From a bacterium (GTDB taxonomy: Bacteria; SM23-31; JAUVVT01), in contig JAUVVT010000044.1 of assembly GCA_030604505.1 (NCBI GenBank), positions 1 through 9,104 on the forward strand: 9,104 bases of DNA, written 5' to 3'. The notes beneath the pieces were generated by a model that was not told the origin of the DNA, made no database searches, and saw only the letters and a program-made list of their open reading frames with translations. The number at the start of each line of letters is the position of its first letter. The first letter of the stretch is position 1. The translations under genes were made by a program, and so were the position numbers. Positions 6,288 through 9,104 of this stretch are shown in pieces.

Positions 6288-6947
6288 TCATTTTTCTTCT
6301 TTTTCTTCTTTTTCTTCTTCTTCTTTTTCTTTCTGAATAACTTCAGGTTCTTTGCCTTCTTCTTCTTCAACAGCTTCTTCTTCCACAACTTCTTCTTTAA
6401 TCACTGTTGGCGGAACAACTGTAACTAATACTGACTCCGGCTTTGAGATAATCTTAACATTTTCTATATTCAAATCGCCTGCGTGGATGGAATGACCAAT
6501 ATTTAAATCTGAAACATCAATTTCTACTTGCTCCGGTATATCCTTGGGCAAACATTTGATTTCTATCGCACGAGTTATGTGTTCAAGAATACCTCCATAG
6601 GTTTTAACTCCGACAGGCGTCCCTTTTACTACAATATGTGCCTCAACAACCACTTCTTTTTTAAGGTCAATTCCCATTACATCAATATGAATAATTCTGC
6701 CAGAAACAGGCTCATATTGGATATTTCTAATCAAGCCGTTGATTTTCTTTTTTCCCAAAGCCAGCAAGATGACACCGGATTCATGGTCCCTAATAACTTT
6801 AAGGTCACTGGTTTCACAAACAAATGGAACCGGTTGTGCATCTTTAGAATAAAAAATTCCCGGAATTTTACCATCTTTTCGGAGTTTTTTTGAATACCTC
6901 TTTCCCGATTTTTCTCTGATTTCTGCTTTTAATACATATTTTTCCAT
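6288..6947 (-). CDS. rplY: 50S ribosomal protein L25, CTC/TL5 form
   Basis: L25 of the CTC type binds 5S rRNA in the large subunit; the long form is also linked to general stress in Bacillus (ctc). The 219-residue protein has the N-terminal 5S-binding domain (about 1-92: GKIPGIFY at 26-33, QYEPVSGRIIHIDV at 77-90). The C-terminal TL5 beta domain follows (about 96-180; PVGVKTYGGILE at 111-122, LPKDIPEQVEIDVSDL at 133-148). The last 40 residues are almost entirely Glu and Lys, coded by a GAA-rich microsatellite. Acidic tails are common in this form, but this one is extreme. The start ATG lies about 11 bases after AAAGGGTG, a weak-to-fair ribosome-binding site. It is between prs (73 nt) and pth (37 nt), the common prs-ctc-pth order. 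Confidence 0.96.
   Translation of the reverse strand: MEKYVLKAEIREKSGKRYSKKLRKDGKIPGIFYSKDAQPVPFVCETSDLKVIRDHESGVILLALGKKKINGLIRNIQYEPVSGRIIHIDVMGIDLKKEVVVEAHIVVKGTPVGVKTYGGILEHITRAIEIKCLPKDIPEQVEIDVSDLNIGHSIHAGDLNIENVKIISKPESVLVTVVPPTVIKEEVVEEEAVEEEEGKEPEVIQKEKEEEEKEEKEEK
6291..6334. repeat. 44-nt homopyrimidine/homopurine microsatellite (TTC/GAA-rich)
   Basis: Every base from 6291 to 6334 on the plus strand is C or T, in irregular TTC and TTTTTC units. On the coding strand this is a pure GA run encoding the Glu/Lys tail of L25. A further TTC cluster (TTCTTCTTCTTC-like) occurs at about 6357-6368, with more beyond. Runs like this are prone to replication slippage and can form triplex structures. 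Any length change by multiples of three would only alter the tail. Confidence 0.85.
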
Positions 6948-7020
6948 TTTATTATTTCACCCTTTCAGATTTTTTAGTTTCGCTAAGTCAATTACTCATT
7001 TAGCAAATAATAGCTCTAAA

Positions 7021-7965
7021 TCAAGTGTGCTGCCATTCAAAAAGAGAACTTAACGATTCTTCTTTATAAATCTTCTTTATCGCTTGACCAAAGAGATTAG
7101 CAACAGATACGACATTAATTTTATTTATCTTTTTCTTATCATCAAGAGGAATAGTATCCGTTACTGTAAATAATTTAACTTCTGAATTTTGAAAATCTTT
7201 AACTGCATTTCCCGAGAGCACAGGATGTGTAGCAAAGATATTTATATCCATTGCCCCTTTTTTTTTCAAGGTTTTAACTGCCATAAGTAAAGTTCCTCCT
7301 GTGTCAACCAGATCGTCAACAATAATAACATTTTTCCCTTTCACATTTCCAATTACATTGATAATCTCCGCTGAATTTGGTTTAGGTCTTCTTTTATCAA
7401 GGATTGCCAGTGTTGTATCAAGTCTCTTTGCATAGGCTCTTGCAATTTTAACGCTTCCTACATCTGGAGAAACAACCATTATATTTTTCAGATTCATATT
7501 TTCTATATATTCAAAAAAGTTAATTGAAGCATATAAATGGTCAAACGGGATATCAAAAAATCCCTGGATTTGTGCTGAATGCAGGTCCATTGTAAGGACT
7601 CTATCCGCACCAGCAGTTGTAATCAAATTTGCCACAAGTTTTGCGGTAATAGATACTCTGGGTTGGTCTTTTCTGTCCTGTCTTGCATAGCCATAATATG
7701 GTATTACTGCAGTTACTCTGTACGCAGAGGCTCTTTTTGCTGCATCAAGCATAATAAGTAATTCCATTAGATTCTCAGCAGGAGGATGAGTTGGCTGTAC
7801 CAGAAATACATCTGTACCACGAATATTTTCATTGAATTTTACCTTAATTTCACCGTCGCTAAAATTAGATACTTTTGCTGAACCGAGAGGAATTTCCAAA
7901 TAATCGGCTATTTTTTTTGCAAGAGCCGGATTAGAATTACCGCTAAATATTTTTAAATTTCTCAT
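7021..7965 (-). CDS. prs: Ribose-phosphate pyrophosphokinase (PRPP synthetase)
   Basis: Prs makes 5-phosphoribosyl-1-pyrophosphate from ribose-5-phosphate and ATP, for purine, pyrimidine, NAD, histidine and tryptophan synthesis; it acts as a cytosolic hexamer. The 314-residue protein has the normal class I length. Visible landmarks are the ATP-side RQDRK (95-99), the metal/ATP motif DLHS (127-130), the catalytic-loop KRR (191-193) and the PRPP-binding loop VDDLVDTGGT (216-225). The end, SLFEW, is also typical. The ATG at 7965 is chosen because MRNLKIFSGNSNP is the normal N-terminus; the open frame continues upstream only by running through the tRNA. No Shine-Dalgarno sequence is present: the 20-nt leader is A-rich and abuts the tRNA. 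rplY follows after 73 nt, a conserved pairing in many bacteria. Confidence 0.98.
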   Translation of the reverse strand: MRNLKIFSGNSNPALAKKIADYLEIPLGSAKVSNFSDGEIKVKFNENIRGTDVFLVQPTHPPAENLMELLIMLDAAKRASAYRVTAVIPYYGYARQDRKDQPRVSITAKLVANLITTAGADRVLTMDLHSAQIQGFFDIPFDHLYASINFFEYIENMNLKNIMVVSPDVGSVKIARAYAKRLDTTLAILDKRRPKPNSAEIINVIGNVKGKNVIIVDDLVDTGGTLLMAVKTLKKKGAMDINIFATHPVLSGNAVKDFQNSEVKLFTVTDTIPLDDKKKINKINVVSVANLFGQAIKKIYKEESLSSLFEWQHT

Positions 7966-7985
7966 TTTATTTGTTTTTTTGTCTG

Positions 7986-8057
7986 CTGGGGCGGGAGGAT
8001 TCGAACCTCCGAATGCAGGAACCAAAATCCTGTGTCTTGCCGCTTGACGACGCCCCA
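7986..8057 (-). tRNA. tRNA-Gln (anticodon UUG)
   Basis: A 72-nt cloverleaf without its CCA. The acceptor stem TGGGGCG/CGCCCCA is seven perfect pairs beginning with the U1-A72 pair typical of bacterial tRNA-Gln. The D stem is GTC/GAC with a 9-nt loop containing GG. The anticodon stem CAGGA/TCCTG holds the loop TTTTGGT, giving anticodon UUG, which reads CAA and, by wobble, CAG. The variable loop is 5 nt, and the T stem GGAGG/CCTCC closes the loop TTCGAAT. The discriminator is G73. CCA is not encoded (CAG follows G73), so a CCA-adding enzyme is needed. It sits 20 nt upstream of prs and is probably cut out of the same transcript. A tRNA-Gln just before prs is a known arrangement in several bacterial groups. 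Confidence 0.97.
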
Positions 8058-8066
8058 ATTTCTTTC

Positions 8067-8095
8067 CATATAATTTTAAATAACTAAACCTTCAA
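8067..8095 (-). promoter_or_regulatory. Candidate sigma-70 type promoter for tRNA-Gln/prs
   Basis: On the minus strand TTGAAG (8090-8095) is followed after exactly 17 bases by TATATG (8067-8072). This would start RNA a few bases ahead of the tRNA 5' end at 8057. The placement between the spoVG terminator and the tRNA is what a promoter should have. The -10 match is imperfect and the region is A+T-rich, so chance matches are frequent. Confidence 0.4.
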
Positions 8096-8124
8096 ATTAA
8101 TATATTTTTTTGGTAAAATCAATA

Positions 8125-8171
8125 ATAAAATAATAAGGTGAACCAACGTATGATTCACCTTATTATTTTAT
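8125..8171 (-). terminator. Perfect 18-bp inverted repeat downstream of spoVG, probable intrinsic terminator
   Basis: The arms 8125-8142 and 8154-8171 are exactly complementary, with an 11-nt loop. The core GGTGAA/TTCACC is G+C-containing, and the outer part is A+T only. Read on the minus strand, the descending arm runs into a T-rich stretch, as expected for Rho-independent termination. The outer symmetry (A-rich one side, T-rich the other) would also let it work on the plus strand. It separates ispE-spoVG from the tRNA-Gln-prs unit. An operator for a dimeric protein is possible but less likely. Confidence 0.75.
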
Positions 8172-8212
8172 ACATAATATTCATAAATATTTAAGTAAAA
8201 AACAAATGAATT

Positions 8213-8485
8213 TTAATTGTCTGTTTCATTTCTGTTAAGTTCATCTTTATATGCATTAAGGATTTTTTCTTCCATTGTAATCCTAAATTCATTTCTAATA
8301 GGATGAGCAATATCTCGATAACTCCCATCATTCATTTTTCTTGAAGGCATACAAACAAACAATCCTGTATTACCTCTTATTATTTTCAATCCTCTTACAA
8401 CAAACACATCATCAAAAGTAATGTTTGCAAATGCTTTTAATCTTTCTTCGTCACGAATATTAATATTTACTTCTGTAATTTCCAT
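8213..8485 (-). CDS. spoVG: SpoVG family regulatory protein
   Basis: SpoVG is a small nucleic-acid-binding regulator. It was first described in Bacillus sporulation and septation but is widespread in non-spore-formers, where it acts as a site-specific DNA- or RNA-binding protein. The 90-residue product matches the family length. It opens MEITEVNI and keeps the signature blocks VTFD-like ITFDDVFVVRGLKII (23-37), GLFVCMPSRK (41-50) and YRDIAHPI (56-63). The charged C-terminal tail (81-90) is variable, as is usual. The ATG start is fixed by a GAGGAG ribosome-binding site six bases upstream. It lies 32 nt behind ispE and is followed by a strong inverted repeat, so it probably ends the ispE transcript. 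Target genes cannot be inferred. Its place between ispE and tRNA-Gln/prs recalls the Firmicutes order ispE...spoVG...prs, here without glmU between. Confidence 0.95.
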   Translation of the reverse strand: MEITEVNINIRDEERLKAFANITFDDVFVVRGLKIIRGNTGLFVCMPSRKMNDGSYRDIAHPIRNEFRITMEEKILNAYKDELNRNETDN

Positions 8486-8517
8486 TTCTAACTCCTCACT
8501 GTATTTAAACTAATTGA

Positions 8518-9104
8518 TTAGATAATGATTTTCGGTGTTAATACTTGTCTTGTCAAAAAAACTTTCCCAAAATCTTTAAACCTGTTTAAGACTTTTGATG
8601 CTTTATTTTTATCTTTAAACATACCGTATATACAGGAGCCGCTCCCGCTCATTAAGGCGAATTCTGCACCTTGTTTATATAATTCTTTCTTTATATCCAT
8701 CAAATGAGGATATGTAGAAAAAACTGGAATCTCTAAATCATTTATTATAGAATCTCTAAACTCTGAAATATTTTTTTTTATTAATTGCTTTAAGTTAATA
8801 TTTTTATTCCCATTTGTCAAGGCAAAATTGAAATTTTTATAAGCCCAAGAGGATGAAATATTAATATTAGGATAAATTAAAATTATCCATCTTTTTATTT
8901 TCAAATTAATCTTTTTTAAAATTTCTCCTCTGCCTTTTGCTAAGGCGGATTCACAGCCGATAAAAAACGGAACATCAGAACCAATTTCTAATGATATGTT
9001 TTTAAGAAATTTACTTGAGGGATTGATATTCCATAATTTGCAAATTCCCAATAGAACTGCAGCTGCGTCGCTGCTCCCGCCGCCGAGTCCGGCACCAACC
9101 GGTA
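8518..9104 (-). CDS. ispE: 4-diphosphocytidyl-2-C-methyl-D-erythritol kinase (IspE), 5'-truncated by window edge
   Basis: IspE is a GHMP-family kinase. It phosphorylates CDP-methylerythritol with ATP, the fourth step of the MEP route to isoprenoid precursors, in the cytosol. About 194 C-terminal residues are visible. The reading frame stays open to the window edge, where it encodes the glycine-rich ATP-binding motif PVGAGLGGGSSDAAAVL, so the TTG at 9051 is internal and is not the start. SDVPFF follows, and near the C-terminus ALMSGSGSCIYGMF is the third GHMP motif. Compared with about 280-300 residues in the family, roughly the first 85-100 are missing to the right. The stop is TAA. spoVG begins 32 nt downstream, so the two are probably co-transcribed. 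The body of the protein is rich in Lys, Asn and Ile, as the A+T-rich genome predicts. The family assignment is secure; only the N-terminus is unseen. Confidence 0.95.
   Translation of the reverse strand, partial: PVGAGLGGGSSDAAAVLLGICKLWNINPSSKFLKNISLEIGSDVPFFIGCESALAKGRGEILKKINLKIKRWIILIYPNINISSSWAYKNFNFALTNGNKNINLKQLIKKNISEFRDSIINDLEIPVFSTYPHLMDIKKELYKQGAEFALMSGSGSCIYGMFKDKNKASKVLNRFKDFGKVFLTRQVLTPKIII

Noticed and set aside
6251..6388. Upstream in-frame extension of pth containing a long poly-Lys run
   Set aside because: It is the rplY GAA tract read in another frame; the canonical Pth N-terminus starts at the ATG at 6250, and the extension has no family counterpart.
7966..8058. Upstream in-frame extension of prs by 31 residues
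   Set aside because: It would translate through the tRNA-Gln gene; MRNLKIFSGN at 7965 matches the normal PRPP synthetase start.
9052..9104. Locally G+C-rich window end as a sign of foreign DNA
   Set aside because: It is explained by the Gly/Ala-rich ATP-binding motif of IspE.
1..9104. CRISPR array, toxin-antitoxin pair, defence island or riboswitch of a known class
   Set aside because: No spaced direct repeats, no small paired accessory frames and no recognisable riboswitch core were seen on either strand.

Overview
This is an A+T-rich (roughly one third G+C by eye), densely packed bacterial chromosome segment. Every supported gene lies on the minus strand, so transcription runs from high to low coordinates. 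The content is core housekeeping: isoprenoid precursor synthesis (ispE), the SpoVG regulator, tRNA-Gln, PRPP synthetase (prs), translation genes (rplY/ctc, pth, rpsF, rpsR, rplI), ssb, topA and a Xer recombinase. I see no phage, insertion sequence, CRISPR array, defence cassette or other accessory island. The ispE / tRNA-Gln / prs / rplY / pth / rpsF / rpsR / rplI order recalls deltaproteobacteria-like genomes, and topA followed by xerC is common in Firmicutes and related groups. SpoVG occurs in both kinds of lineage and does not imply sporulation. I cannot name a phylum; low-G+C, Lys/Asn/Ile-rich coding suggests an anaerobic or uncultivated lineage, which is inference only.

Layout in transcription order. 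(1) 9104-8213: the 3' two thirds of ispE, cut by the window edge, then spoVG, ending at a perfect 18-bp inverted repeat (8125-8171) that looks like a terminator. (2) 8095-3745: a candidate promoter, tRNA-Gln(UUG), then prs, rplY, pth, rpsF, ssb, rpsR and rplI, with gaps of 20 to 117 nt and no convincing internal terminator. This probably forms one long translation-centred transcription unit or several overlapping ones. (3) 3744-3467: a 278-nt gene-free stretch ending in a terminator-like hairpin whose seven-U tail abuts the topA ATG. (4) 3466-183: topA and xerC, followed by an all-A/T hairpin at 144-178. (5) 182-1: non-coding; the next gene lies outside the window.

The genes fit together as a growth-linked block. 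Prs supplies PRPP for nucleotides, tRNA-Gln, Pth and the four ribosomal proteins serve translation, SSB and TopA serve replication and supercoiling, and Xer resolves chromosome dimers. No new system is evident. The observations most worth a second look are regulatory or sequence variants: the hairpin fused to the topA start, an SSB without the usual acidic-Pro-Phe tip, three genes without a Shine-Dalgarno sequence (xerC and pth with a -10-like hexamer just before the start codon, prs directly behind a tRNA), altered residues in the Pth substrate loop, and a 44-nt purine-only microsatellite in rplY.
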